Positions 34,974 to 43,663 of a stretch of 64,000 nt of DNA are shown piece after piece. Location of the stretch: contig CACXEU010000091.1 of assembly GCA_902766735.1 (NCBI GenBank), positions 40,001 to 104,000 on the forward strand, read 5' to 3'. The number at the start of each line of letters is the position of its first letter. The stretch's first letter is position 1. The notes below the pieces were generated by a model that worked only from the letters and a program-made list of their open reading frames with translations, was not told the DNA's origin and made no database searches. The translations under genes were made by a program, and so were the position numbers. This stretch comes from an uncultured Lachnospiraceae bacterium. Its GTDB lineage: Bacteria; Bacillota; Clostridia; Lachnospirales; Lachnospiraceae.

Positions 34974-35209
34974 CTACTGCTCCTAACCACTCTCAAATAC
35001 CGCATAATCGTATCATTTTCAATAAGCAAATGCAAGATTTTCGCACCAAATCCAATCATTTCTTTCAACGAAATAAAACGATTTCTGAATCAGCCTTCTC
35101 ATCCTCTTATTTGAATGATTAATTCACAAAATCTTTATACATTATTGCTTTATTTTCGCACAAAATAGTATTATAATTGTTTTATCAAACATATATGGAG
35201 GACATCAAT

Positions 35210-36022
35210 ATGGGAATGTTTAAAAATTTATTCAAATTTGCTGCAGTAGCAGGTGCTGCTGTAGGTGGAGCGGCTTATTTAAAGAAACGCCAGAATGAAC
35301 GAGTTACGGAAAGTGCGTTTGAGGAATTTGATGATTTATCCGACGACAAAATCATTGATATTCAAAAGAACGATGATGACGCACAAAAAATCAGCATAAC
35401 GATTAACACTAGAAAGATTAAGAAATCTGCTGATATGGTTGCTGATAAAATTCTAGATGCCAAGGATATGGCTGTTGAAACCGTAACTGAAAAGCTTGGA
35501 GAAGAAAAAGTTGACTTAGCTAAGGAAAAAGTAAATGAATTTACTGAAAAAGCTAAAGATGCAGCAAATAATGCAAAGGATTTTGCTGTCGAAAAAATTG
35601 GCGAAGAAAAAATCGAAAATGCAAAGGTAAAGGCAAACGAATTTGCAAATACAGCAAAAGAAAAAGCAACTGAATTTGCTAACACTGCAAAAGATAAAGC
35701 GACAGACGCTGCAAACGTTGCAAAAGAAAAGGTTTCTGAAACAGTCGATAAAATCAAAAAATCGGATTCTACAGAAGATGAAGCACAAGACATTGTTGAT
35801 GACGTAGAAAATGTTGTTGAGGAAGTAATCGATGCTGCTGAAGATAAAGCTGAAGAAATCAAGGAGACCGCTGAAGAAAAAGCCGAAGCTGCTAAGGAAT
35901 CCATAAAAGAAACCACTACAGAAGTTGCTGAGAAGGTTGACGAAGCAAAAGATACAGCTACTGAGACAGAAGATGATGTAAATATCGACGAAATCTTGGA
36001 AGATGAATTAGAAGATTTGTAA
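35210..36022 (+). CDS. LEA-like amphipathic helical protein with N-terminal hydrophobic segment
   Basis: A 270-residue protein. Residues 4-24 (MFKNLFKFAAVAGAAVGGAAYLKKR) form a short Ala/Gly-rich hydrophobic helix, as in YtxH-like envelope proteins. From about residue 85 on it is highly charged and built from about 11-residue units such as AKEKATEFANT and AKDKATDAANV, with repeated KVNEFTEKAKDAANNAK, then an acidic tail (ETEDDVNIDEILEDELEDL). This pattern resembles group 3 LEA proteins and apolipoprotein-like amphipathic helices, which protect membranes or proteins during drying or stress. No catalytic residues are seen. The ATG at 35210 has GGAGG 8 bases upstream. The gene is monocistronic, with a TATAAT at 35172-35177 and a strong terminator behind it. 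Confidence 0.8.
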   Translation: MGMFKNLFKFAAVAGAAVGGAAYLKKRQNERVTESAFEEFDDLSDDKIIDIQKNDDDAQKISITINTRKIKKSADMVADKILDAKDMAVETVTEKLGEEKVDLAKEKVNEFTEKAKDAANNAKDFAVEKIGEEKIENAKVKANEFANTAKEKATEFANTAKDKATDAANVAKEKVSETVDKIKKSDSTEDEAQDIVDDVENVVEEVIDAAEDKAEEIKETAEEKAEAAKESIKETTTEVAEKVDEAKDTATETEDDVNIDEILEDELEDL

Positions 36023-36056
36023 AAAAAAGCGTTCCCTACGGAACGCTTTTTTTTTT
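36021..36056. terminator. Bidirectional terminator between LEA-like and 3D-domain genes
   Basis: GCGTTCC/GGAACGC stem (36029-36035/36040-36046) with a 4-base loop, flanked by eight A residues and ten T residues, so it works in both directions. Confidence 0.92.
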
Positions 36057-36067
36057 ACACTTTTTAT

Positions 36068-36778
36068 TTAATTTTTAACATAGACTTCACAATATCGAAC
36101 GCCCCATTGTAACGCCTCAGAATGTGAAGAAAAGAATATGTCAATTCGATTTCCGCGAATCGCACCACCGCGATCCTCAACCGTGTAAACATTATCGCCA
36201 ATCTTTAACTTTGTTCCAAAGGAGAAACGTGAAGTATCTGCAGCAATGGTTCTTCCTGCCGTAGCACGGGTACCGGATGCTGTAATACAATTTGTTTTTC
36301 CACAACAGGATGCACAACCGCAATATCCTGTAATCTTAAATTCTCCTACATAAGTGTATGCTTCTTTTTTACCTTTTTTCTTAGATGCCTTATTGCTTTT
36401 CTTAGCCTTTTTTACGTTCTTTGTTTTATTGGCTTTTTTCACTTTGGTTTTTTTAGTCTTCTTTTTTTTCTTTACGTTCTTCTCTTTCTTTGTTGTTCCT
36501 TCTGTCTCAATGGTCTTTTCTTCAATGACCAGTTTTCCTTCTGATACTTCTACTGTTGAAGTTTCAGATTCTGTGTTAACTAATAAAGTGGATTTTTCAT
36601 TCGTGTCATTCGCTGATTGTAATAGATTTGCTTCATTGACCAGTTTTACTACTTTTAATGTTTCTGCTTCTTCCATTGAAGTTTCTTTAACTTCCGGAGT
36701 TACAGAATGAAATGAGACGATTGTCATCATAGATGTAGCTAATAACATACCACCGGCAATGAATTTTAAATGATTCAT
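36068..36778 (-). CDS. 3D-domain (YocH-like) wall-active protein
   Basis: A 236-residue protein with an N-terminal signal or anchor (residues 5-25), an acidic Thr/Glu spacer and a remarkably Lys-rich linker at about 95-140. The C-terminal 3D domain (about 145-236) follows: FKITGYCGCASCCGK, ASGTRATAGRTIAADT, FGTKLKIG, VEDRGGAIRGNRIDIFFSSHSEALQWG. The three family aspartates are in AADT, VEDRG and RIDIF. 3D domains share the MltA double-psi barrel fold and are linked to peptidoglycan cleavage and turnover. The ATG at 36778 has GGAG 7 bases upstream. The upstream promoter carries a perfect WalR box, matching the WalR control of yocH in Bacillus. Confidence 0.88.
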   Translation of the reverse strand: MNHLKFIAGGMLLATSMMTIVSFHSVTPEVKETSMEEAETLKVVKLVNEANLLQSANDTNEKSTLLVNTESETSTVEVSEGKLVIEEKTIETEGTTKKEKNVKKKKKTKKTKVKKANKTKNVKKAKKSNKASKKKGKKEAYTYVGEFKITGYCGCASCCGKTNCITASGTRATAGRTIAADTSRFSFGTKLKIGDNVYTVEDRGGAIRGNRIDIFFSSHSEALQWGVRYCEVYVKN

Positions 36779-36822
36779 ATATACACTCCTTTTCTGTACA
36801 CTTATTATCGCATCCAAGTGGT

Positions 36823-36874
36823 AATATATAACATTTGTTACGCTTTGTCAATGAAATATTACATTTTTGTAACA
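36823..36874 (-). promoter_or_regulatory. Promoter of the 3D-domain gene with WalR (YycF) box
   Basis: On the minus strand there is a consensus -35 TTGACA (36846-36851), a 17-base spacer and -10 TATATT (36823-36828). Seven bases upstream of the -35 is TGTTAC-AAAAA-TGTAAT (36858-36874), a full match to the WalR consensus TGTWAH-N5-TGTWAH. Further upstream, TGTTACAAAAAACGACA at about 36899-36915 could be a half-site. Confidence 0.8.
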
Positions 36875-36972
36875 TTTAATAATTGTTTTTGTAATTTTTG
36901 TCGTTTTTTGTAACACTTAAAATCCCCCTCCTCCTTTATTAATCCCTTTTTTCATGTTCTTCCTCTATGCAT

Positions 36973-37001
36973 AAAAAAAGGTCGAGGATTTCTCCTCGAC
37001 C
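36973..37001 (-). terminator. Terminator of the GH81 gene
   Basis: Stem GGTCGAGGA/TCCTCGACC (36980-36988/36993-37001) with a 4-base loop, followed on the minus strand by seven T residues. Confidence 0.92.
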
Positions 37002-37024
37002 CAAATATTACATTTTGTCATTTT

Positions 37025-40000
37025 TTAGATTTCATTTGGTTTTGCGACTGCATTACCCCATGTGAATTCAATTGCTTTGTAAGCCGGATTAACAACTCTC
37101 AGAATATTGTTATATAAGAAGTTATGTCCCTCTTCGGTAGACATCTTATTATTCTGATATAAGTAATCAGCTACACTATTCACAGAATACGTATCAATAT
37201 CGCTATACACATAAGTTCCATCTTCTAATTCAGCGTATGTACGAACCTTGTAAGTAGCAGACAATACCTTCGCAGAAGAACCACCAAATGTCATAGTCAT
37301 TGCAAAATAGTTCGCAGTCTGGGATTTACCCAAAGCCACATTTAGCTGACCTTCACTGGTTGAAGCAAAGTCACGAACATATTCATTGTCGTTTCCTACT
37401 ACCATATCATCTTCTGTAACATCAAAGTTTGTTCCGTTAAACTGAACTAAAGAATAAACCAATCCATAAGATACAACTGTTTTATTATTGATTGTTGGTT
37501 CAACAGATGCAACGACACGAACACCACCTACGCGATTCTTGCTATCTTTAATGGTTGTGCTCATCTGATATCCTTCTACAACTGCTTTATCTGAAACAAC
37601 AACTCCGCTTGGCTGTGTTGGTTCTTCTGTTGTAGCTTCTGTTGGATTTTCAGATGCCTTTGTAAATGTAATTTCATCAATATTAATGATTGTTCCAGCT
37701 TCAAATCCATATAATGCAAACACAACTACAGCATTCGCGTCAAAACTCTTTGTAGCAGTTCCTGAATAGGTATTCTGTCCAGCAATTGCTGCTACCGGTT
37801 TCGGATCTGTATTTTCAAATCCTTCAATCTTGATGTTCATATTTCCAGCCTTAGAAGCTGTGTATTTAATCGTGTAGTTATATGTCTCATTATTTTCGAT
37901 TCCACTTAACGGATACTTCACCTGAAGTCCCCAAAGTCCTGTTCCGCTATTATCAACTCGTAATGACATATCCAGGTTTGTTCCAGTACCCTTGTATGAA
38001 AGAAGGGAACCACCTGCCCATGACGGACCCTGATATAAAGTGAAATCACCTACCACCTGATTCTTGTCTGCATTTCCTAATGAAATAAAATCATCTGCTG
38101 TAGCCGTTGTTGGCTGAGCTGTTGTTGGCTCAGATGTAACAGTTTCCCCGGAGCCTGTCACTTCAACTACTCCAGTTGCAGGTGCTGATTCTTTTCCGTT
38201 TAATACAGCAGTAACCTTAACTGTTCTTGTTCCGGATGTAATATTATTTAAAACATATCTTCCACATGGAACACTAGATAATTTTAATTCGTCATCTACA
38301 TAAATGTTGTATAACTGACCTAACTCAATTCTTTCGTTATCCTGTCCCCATACAACAGCAATCGTATTGTCTTCATCACAAGATACACTTAATCCAAATG
38401 GAACTAACGGTGTACCTTCACCACCCTGTGCAGAGGTTTCTTCTGGTGTTGTTGGCTGAGCTGTTGTTGGCTGAGCTGTTGTTGGTGCTTCAGTAACCTG
38501 TTCTTCAGCAACCTTAAAGTATATAGTACAACTATTACTTCCATAGAAATCAACAACTGTTAATGTATGATAACCTGGAGTAAAACTACTTACAGGAACT
38601 TCCACATCTGCGCCTTGTCTTGGAGTAATTGTATTTCCATCGAATGTCACGGAGCTAAACGCTGCAGCCATTGAATAAGCTGCATAAACAACATCGCCAT
38701 GAATTTCAGGAGTAACGCTTACTTTATCACCTGCTTCACAATAATAATCAATCTTATCACTGAATCTTACATCATTCCAATCTGTAATTGTCGAAGGATC
38801 AATTACATCTACCTGCTTCTGTGTTGTCGGAGTCTGAGTTGTAGGAGTCTGTGTGATTGGATTCTGTTGCTGTGCAGTTGTTTCAATTTGAACACCGCCA
38901 ACAGTAACAGTCACATAAGCACCTAACGACTCATTGGTTCCATCGTAAGCCTTAACCATAACTGTATGTGTTCCGGATGAAATGTTATCAATATTGTATG
39001 ATGCCGCAGGTTTATCAGATAATACACGAGCACCATCAATATATACATTATAATTATTAACAGTTCCTGCTCCCCATACTACATTAATCTTGTTATCTGA
39101 AATTGCTGTTGCAACTAAACCAAATGGCTTAGGAACAGAAGTTTTTGCTGTAATCACACCACCCTGTGAATTACGATCAATTGTCTGTGTTACAGATGCG
39201 TTATTTACAGAATTATTTCCAGTTACTACCGTTGTAGCTCTTGCTGTTGCAGTAACAGTCTTTGTGGAACCATTTTTTGCTGTAAATGTAACTGTTTTAT
39301 TTGATGAAGAAGGGTTTGCAACTACATAAGTAGGTGTACCATTCTTAACAAATACGTTTCCTAATACACTGGAACACTTATAAGAAACATCAGGTGTACC
39401 ATAATCAATCATAGCCTGAATAAAATGATAAGTATGAGCCTGAGACTCACCATCATTAATCGTATTCTTAGTCCACAATGTATTCATTGCATATGACGGG
39501 TCAACCAATGCATAATACGCTGCCCACATATCGTTCCAAGCCTGTGTACTACCACCATTGGCTGCAACAGAAGTTTGATCTGCATTAAAATATTTTCTGA
39601 TATAATTTGCACCGGTAATATTCTTTGCATCCTTTAAGAAATAGAAAGACCATGACTGCATTGGGCAAATCTGAATTCCCTGTGTCTTATCAGCACCAAA
39701 CCATGTAGAATAATCGGCTTTACCACCCCATACCATGGAAGCCATTACTTCGTTATAATTACTTCCTTCTGAATGGTAAACATCTTCATCCATGTCAAAC
39801 CAATAATCCTGTGTTGCTGCTACTTCAGTTGTATAAAGATAAATTCCTAAATCTCTGATTTCTGTGTTTCCGGTCACTTCACCGAAGAGAATAATACCAG
39901 CCCAGGCATTTAATGCTTCTGATGTAGATTCCTGGTTATTACCGGTTCTTTCATCTTCGTATCCTGATGCCCATGAATGTCCTTCATATGGATCAAAGGA

Positions 40001-41776
40001 TCTTAAGTATGGATAAGCATGACCACACTTAGATTCGCTGTTATCTCTGTAAGGGCAAGCAATATCATAAATCAACTGCTTAACCACACCCTCATACTTA
40101 CTTAACCAGTCCGGATCCCACATACCTACACAGGCTGCACTTTCAATAAAGTATCCGTAATGGAAATGATGATCATTTAACTGATCCACGGAATTAAATG
40201 ATTCTGGGAATCCTAATAAACTTCCCACACCGTTTCCGTAATAAGTAAAGTATTTGTCATCACCGGCTCCTGAATATGTGAACCAGTTATTTAATTCATA
40301 TTCTAATCCTTCTAAGATTTCGTTGGCATTTGTAGTATCACCTACAGCTGCAGCCGCAGCGATTGCCTGTGCACTCTTGTTTAATGCCTTACCTCTCCAA
40401 TAGGTATCCTTTGTTACATCAGAAGGAGTTAACAATTCAGAATCAGCAAAAAGATTTACATAATTCTGTAATGTAGTCTTTCCGGCATTATCTGAACTTG
40501 GTAATGCTGGCATGTAAGGCAAAATTCCCGTATACTGCATCTTTGTCTGATATGAACTTCCTGTTAAGAACTTCATATAACCTCTTAAGGTATGTGCAGT
40601 ATGATTCATATAAGTATAACCAGTCATGTTCTTATACTGATGAGGTAAAATACCCATTACCGTTCCATCCGCTGTACTTTCAGCTTTCTTAGATACTGTA
40701 TAAGAATATGTAGTGGTCAATGTGCTGTTGCTTTCATTGTAAGAGTAATCAGCTCTTGTATCTGTGATGAAGTTAAATGCATAAGGTCTGTATGCCTTAG
40801 CTACATCAATTCCCTTTGAATTGTCCACGGACTGACTTTCACATAACCAAGCAAATGAAAGATATGTCTTGTTTGATGGTAAAGTAATCTTTAAACGACC
40901 GATTCCATCATTATGTGTTGTGTCCTGTGTTCCCAAATGGTCTACGGAAGAATTCTCTGGCATATATAATGCGTAATACTGATAAGCTGATGCCGGATAA
41001 CCGTTGACAGCACTGGTAATATCATTTGCTCTGAAAACAATTATCTTTACACCATTATAATTTTGTTCATATACAATTTCACTTGGGAAAGTAACACGTA
41101 ATTTTTCTAAATAGAAAACATTGCTGTTTGATAATTCAAAATAAGTAAACGGACTTCCATGAGACATGATAGTCTTCATACTCTGGCTGGAATTATTAGG
41201 ATTTTTTACAATCGATGTATAAGTCCAGTCTGTAGAATCATCAATATTACACTGTGTGCTGTTCCAGTTTGGAGACAATTTGAAATCACACAAAGTATCA
41301 TTATCCAAAATGTTATATGCAGAAATATTTGCCGGATATACTTTATCCCCTTCACGTCTGGTTCCTATACTAAGCATAGATGCCTTAGTCACACGTAAAC
41401 CATCCTGTTTCATTAAATAACAAAGTGGAAATGCATAAGCACTACCTGATATTTCATTGTTAATGCGATTTCCTGAAAGACACCACAAGTAGTTGGTAGC
41501 CCAGTCCGTCGTATCAATGGCCGGATGGCTATTGTTGTAATTATCTGTGGTAAAACGATAAGTTCCCTGATTTGAATAAGTAGGAAGCTTCGAAGCCAAC
41601 TGACTATCGGTTCCGATTCCAATGCTTCCCCCACCAATAGTCTGTGTTGAGTTAGCAGCCGCCATTACGTCTGTAACATTTTTAGAACCTAAAGAAAAGT
41701 TCGTCAATGTCATCACTGATAACATTGAAATAGACATAGTGATAGCCACTGCTCCCCGAAAGAATTTTTTCAACAT
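37025..41776 (-). CDS. Secreted GH81 endo-beta-1,3-glucanase, multimodular
   Basis: A 1583-residue exported enzyme cutting beta-1,3-glucan (laminarin, callose, fungal walls). The ATG at 41776 (MLKKFFRGAVAITMS) has GGAGG 6 bases upstream and opens a signal peptide. The GH81 region fills roughly the first 830 residues, with LNDHHFHYGYFIESA near 535 (catalytic Asp) and RTGNNQESTSEALNAW near 610 (catalytic Glu cluster). After it come two fibronectin-like domains (about 885-970 and 1120-1205) separated by TTQTPTTQ and TTAQPTTPE linkers and a further beta domain. A CBM4/9-like jelly-roll (about 1225-1365) and another Thr/Pro linker follow. The last 190 residues are a module shared with the amylase of this window. 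No sorting signal is seen, so free secretion or wall retention through the end module is possible. Confidence 0.9.
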   Translation of the reverse strand: MLKKFFRGAVAITMSISMLSVMTLTNFSLGSKNVTDVMAAANSTQTIGGGSIGIGTDSQLASKLPTYSNQGTYRFTTDNYNNSHPAIDTTDWATNYLWCLSGNRINNEISGSAYAFPLCYLMKQDGLRVTKASMLSIGTRREGDKVYPANISAYNILDNDTLCDFKLSPNWNSTQCNIDDSTDWTYTSIVKNPNNSSQSMKTIMSHGSPFTYFELSNSNVFYLEKLRVTFPSEIVYEQNYNGVKIIVFRANDITSAVNGYPASAYQYYALYMPENSSVDHLGTQDTTHNDGIGRLKITLPSNKTYLSFAWLCESQSVDNSKGIDVAKAYRPYAFNFITDTRADYSYNESNSTLTTTYSYTVSKKAESTADGTVMGILPHQYKNMTGYTYMNHTAHTLRGYMKFLTGSSYQTKMQYTGILPYMPALPSSDNAGKTTLQNYVNLFADSELLTPSDVTKDTYWRGKALNKSAQAIAAAAAVGDTTNANEILEGLEYELNNWFTYSGAGDDKYFTYYGNGVGSLLGFPESFNSVDQLNDHHFHYGYFIESAACVGMWDPDWLSKYEGVVKQLIYDIACPYRDNSESKCGHAYPYLRSFDPYEGHSWASGYEDERTGNNQESTSEALNAWAGIILFGEVTGNTEIRDLGIYLYTTEVAATQDYWFDMDEDVYHSEGSNYNEVMASMVWGGKADYSTWFGADKTQGIQICPMQSWSFYFLKDAKNITGANYIRKYFNADQTSVAANGGSTQAWNDMWAAYYALVDPSYAMNTLWTKNTINDGESQAHTYHFIQAMIDYGTPDVSYKCSSVLGNVFVKNGTPTYVVANPSSSNKTVTFTAKNGSTKTVTATARATTVVTGNNSVNNASVTQTIDRNSQGGVITAKTSVPKPFGLVATAISDNKINVVWGAGTVNNYNVYIDGARVLSDKPAASYNIDNISSGTHTVMVKAYDGTNESLGAYVTVTVGGVQIETTAQQQNPITQTPTTQTPTTQKQVDVIDPSTITDWNDVRFSDKIDYYCEAGDKVSVTPEIHGDVVYAAYSMAAAFSSVTFDGNTITPRQGADVEVPVSSFTPGYHTLTVVDFYGSNSCTIYFKVAEEQVTEAPTTAQPTTAQPTTPEETSAQGGEGTPLVPFGLSVSCDEDNTIAVVWGQDNERIELGQLYNIYVDDELKLSSVPCGRYVLNNITSGTRTVKVTAVLNGKESAPATGVVEVTGSGETVTSEPTTAQPTTATADDFISLGNADKNQVVGDFTLYQGPSWAGGSLLSYKGTGTNLDMSLRVDNSGTGLWGLQVKYPLSGIENNETYNYTIKYTASKAGNMNIKIEGFENTDPKPVAAIAGQNTYSGTATKSFDANAVVVFALYGFEAGTIINIDEITFTKASENPTEATTEEPTQPSGVVVSDKAVVEGYQMSTTIKDSKNRVGGVRVVASVEPTINNKTVVSYGLVYSLVQFNGTNFDVTEDDMVVGNDNEYVRDFASTSEGQLNVALGKSQTANYFAMTMTFGGSSAKVLSATYKVRTYAELEDGTYVYSDIDTYSVNSVADYLYQNNKMSTEEGHNFLYNNILRVVNPAYKAIEFTWGNAVAKPNEI

Positions 41777-41935
41777 AAATCTCCTCCAATCAATTTTTTT
41801 GCATTTTTCTCCCATAGTTAGCATTATGTTATCATACCTATATCACATTTTCAGTGCGCCAATTTTTTTTGAGGTGCACTTTTTTCTAAAAAGTGTTTTT
41901 ATTCTTTAAAACGTTACAATAGCCATATAACGGGC

Positions 41936-41971
41936 AAAAAAAAGACAGTTATTAAAAACTGCCTTTTTTCC
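41936..41971 (-). terminator. Terminator of the LCP gene
   Basis: On the minus strand GGCAGTT/AACTGTC (with one G-U pair) and a 6-base loop, followed by eight T residues; located just after the stop codon. Confidence 0.8.
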
Positions 41972-41973
41972 AA

Positions 41974-43587
41974 TTATTCTTCCGAAGTTTCTTCTGACTC
42001 TTCATCGTTGTCTTTCGGAACTTTAATTTTTTTATTGTGATTCATATCATCCATAAATGCTTTTGCCGTATTCACAGATTCCTCATCCGGATACATAACA
42101 TAGGCATATGCGTTAGGGACGGAATATGTTGTCGCTTTTCCTCCTGTTCCACTGACACTATAAGTCTGAATCTTCCATTTTGGAGATTCATCAACCTGGA
42201 AATTAACCAGTGCACGAATGTCCCCTTTTCCCATGTTCGTTTGGAAGCTTTCCGCAACAGAATTCATAATATCATCATAACGCTTCAACAACGTAGGTGA
42301 CATACACTTCTTAATTACGGATTCAATCACTTTCATCTGATTCTTTCCTCTTTGTCTGTCTCCGTCTGCGAAGGAATGACGTTCTCTGGCAAACCAGATT
42401 GCCTTGTCTCCCGGAACATCTTCATTCATCCCTTCATAGAACTGACATCCATGGGTGTAGAACGTATAGTCTGAATCCAAATCAATGCCTCCTAATGCAT
42501 CAATAATATTTACAAATCCGGTAAAGTTCATTCGAACAAAATAATCAATTTCAATTCCGTACAACTGTTCCAACGTATCAATGGATACATCGATTCCATA
42601 ATTACCCGCATGAGTTAACTTATCACAGGAACCTCCGGAAATAGACAACGGAACATAATAATCTCGTGGCGTGGAAACCAAAAGAACCTGATGCGTTACC
42701 GGGTTAATGGTCATAATGATATTTACATCGCTTCGACTCTTTGTAGTAATATCTCCTTCTACGTCAATACCGCTGACATACACTGTGAAACATTCTGAAG
42801 TTACTTTTTTCTCATTGGACTTCGTCTTTACCGCATTTTTTACAGACACGGTATAAATACAACGGATTTTTGATGAAAAATCTGCATACTCGCCGTTTTT
42901 CTTATCGTCATTATCATCATCTCCGGCATTTTCAATCAATTCAATCATTGCATTATTAAGTATCAGAACTTTTATATCTTCATTTTCCAAAAGACTTTTA
43001 GCCATTTCCATTGGATCTGTGAAATCCTGTTCTTCCATCTTTTGAGATACTTCTTTTTCAAAAGCATCCTCAATCACCTGCAAATCCTCCTTCGGGTAGG
43101 TTTTGCTAATTCCAATTTCATATTCCTTAATATCTGCAAGACTCTCTGCCGTATCGTCCTTTAATACATAAAAACCATACTCGTCAGTACTCAGTTTTGA
43201 TTGTTCTACAATCGTATCTAATGTTTTATCCGCCTTATTGAAAACATTAACAATCTTATTATGGTAAATCGCCTCCAAAATACTTCCAGCAATTAAAGCA
43301 ATGATCATTATTACGGAAATCACAATGGAAAAAAGATATCGTTTCTTTCCACCTTTCAGTGCCACCGCAATAAAGAAAATCAATAATAGAACTGATTCGG
43401 CAAAAATCAGTTTCTTGTAACCTAAATATTGTACTGCCAGATAATCGTTTGCAGAAACCCAGCGGTACATAAAGCCATTAAAAATAATCGTTGCTATAAG
43501 AAAGATTACGTTTAATACAATGGATGCCACCTTTAACTTCTTACATTTGCCAACAACATCTGTAACTGTTTCTTTTGTATTCGACAT
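41974..43587 (-). CDS. LytR-CpsA-Psr (LCP) family wall glycopolymer ligase
   Basis: A 537-residue membrane protein. Four hydrophobic helices fill about residues 15-120, more than the single one of classic LytR. The LCP domain follows: IIMTINPVTHQVLLVSTPRDYYVPL, KLTHAGNYG, VRMNFTGFVNIIDALGGIDLDSDYTF and WFARERHSFADGDRQRGKNQMKVI. These hold the Arg and Asp residues that bind the polyprenyl-pyrophosphate substrate. The family transfers teichoic acid or capsule polymers to peptidoglycan. The ATG at 43587 has GGAGAG 8 bases upstream. A promoter with -35 TTGTAT and -10 TATAAT lies at 43627-43656. The several-helix LCP form is common in clostridia. Confidence 0.92.
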   Translation of the reverse strand: MSNTKETVTDVVGKCKKLKVASIVLNVIFLIATIIFNGFMYRWVSANDYLAVQYLGYKKLIFAESVLLLIFFIAVALKGGKKRYLFSIVISVIMIIALIAGSILEAIYHNKIVNVFNKADKTLDTIVEQSKLSTDEYGFYVLKDDTAESLADIKEYEIGISKTYPKEDLQVIEDAFEKEVSQKMEEQDFTDPMEMAKSLLENEDIKVLILNNAMIELIENAGDDDNDDKKNGEYADFSSKIRCIYTVSVKNAVKTKSNEKKVTSECFTVYVSGIDVEGDITTKSRSDVNIIMTINPVTHQVLLVSTPRDYYVPLSISGGSCDKLTHAGNYGIDVSIDTLEQLYGIEIDYFVRMNFTGFVNIIDALGGIDLDSDYTFYTHGCQFYEGMNEDVPGDKAIWFARERHSFADGDRQRGKNQMKVIESVIKKCMSPTLLKRYDDIMNSVAESFQTNMGKGDIRALVNFQVDESPKWKIQTYSVSGTGGKATTYSVPNAYAYVMYPDEESVNTAKAFMDDMNHNKKIKVPKDNDEESEETSEE

Positions 43588-43626
43588 ATTTATTCTCTCC
43601 ATTCATCTTTTTATACAGCAACGATT

Positions 43627-43656
43627 ATTATATATGATTTTTATAAAATTATACAA
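43627..43656 (-). promoter_or_regulatory. Candidate promoter of the LCP gene
   Basis: Minus-strand -35 TTGTAT (43651-43656), an 18-base spacer and a perfect -10 TATAAT (43627-43632). Confidence 0.5.
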
Positions 43657-43663
43657 GCACTTT

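Noticed and set aside
35362..35916. Long minus-strand ORF rich in Ser and Ala opposite the LEA-like gene
   Set aside because: It is the mirror of a repetitive Lys/Glu/Ala gene with strong codon bias; no ribosome site or family match, and the plus-strand gene has all signals.
38100..38490. Short repeats encoding TTAQPTT units considered as a tandem-repeat or CRISPR-like array
   Set aside because: They are in frame, imperfect, and encode Thr/Pro linkers of the GH81 protein.
37025..41776. Dockerin, SLH or LPXTG anchor in the GH81 and amylase proteins
   Set aside because: None of these motifs is present at either end; retention, if any, must use the shared C-terminal module.
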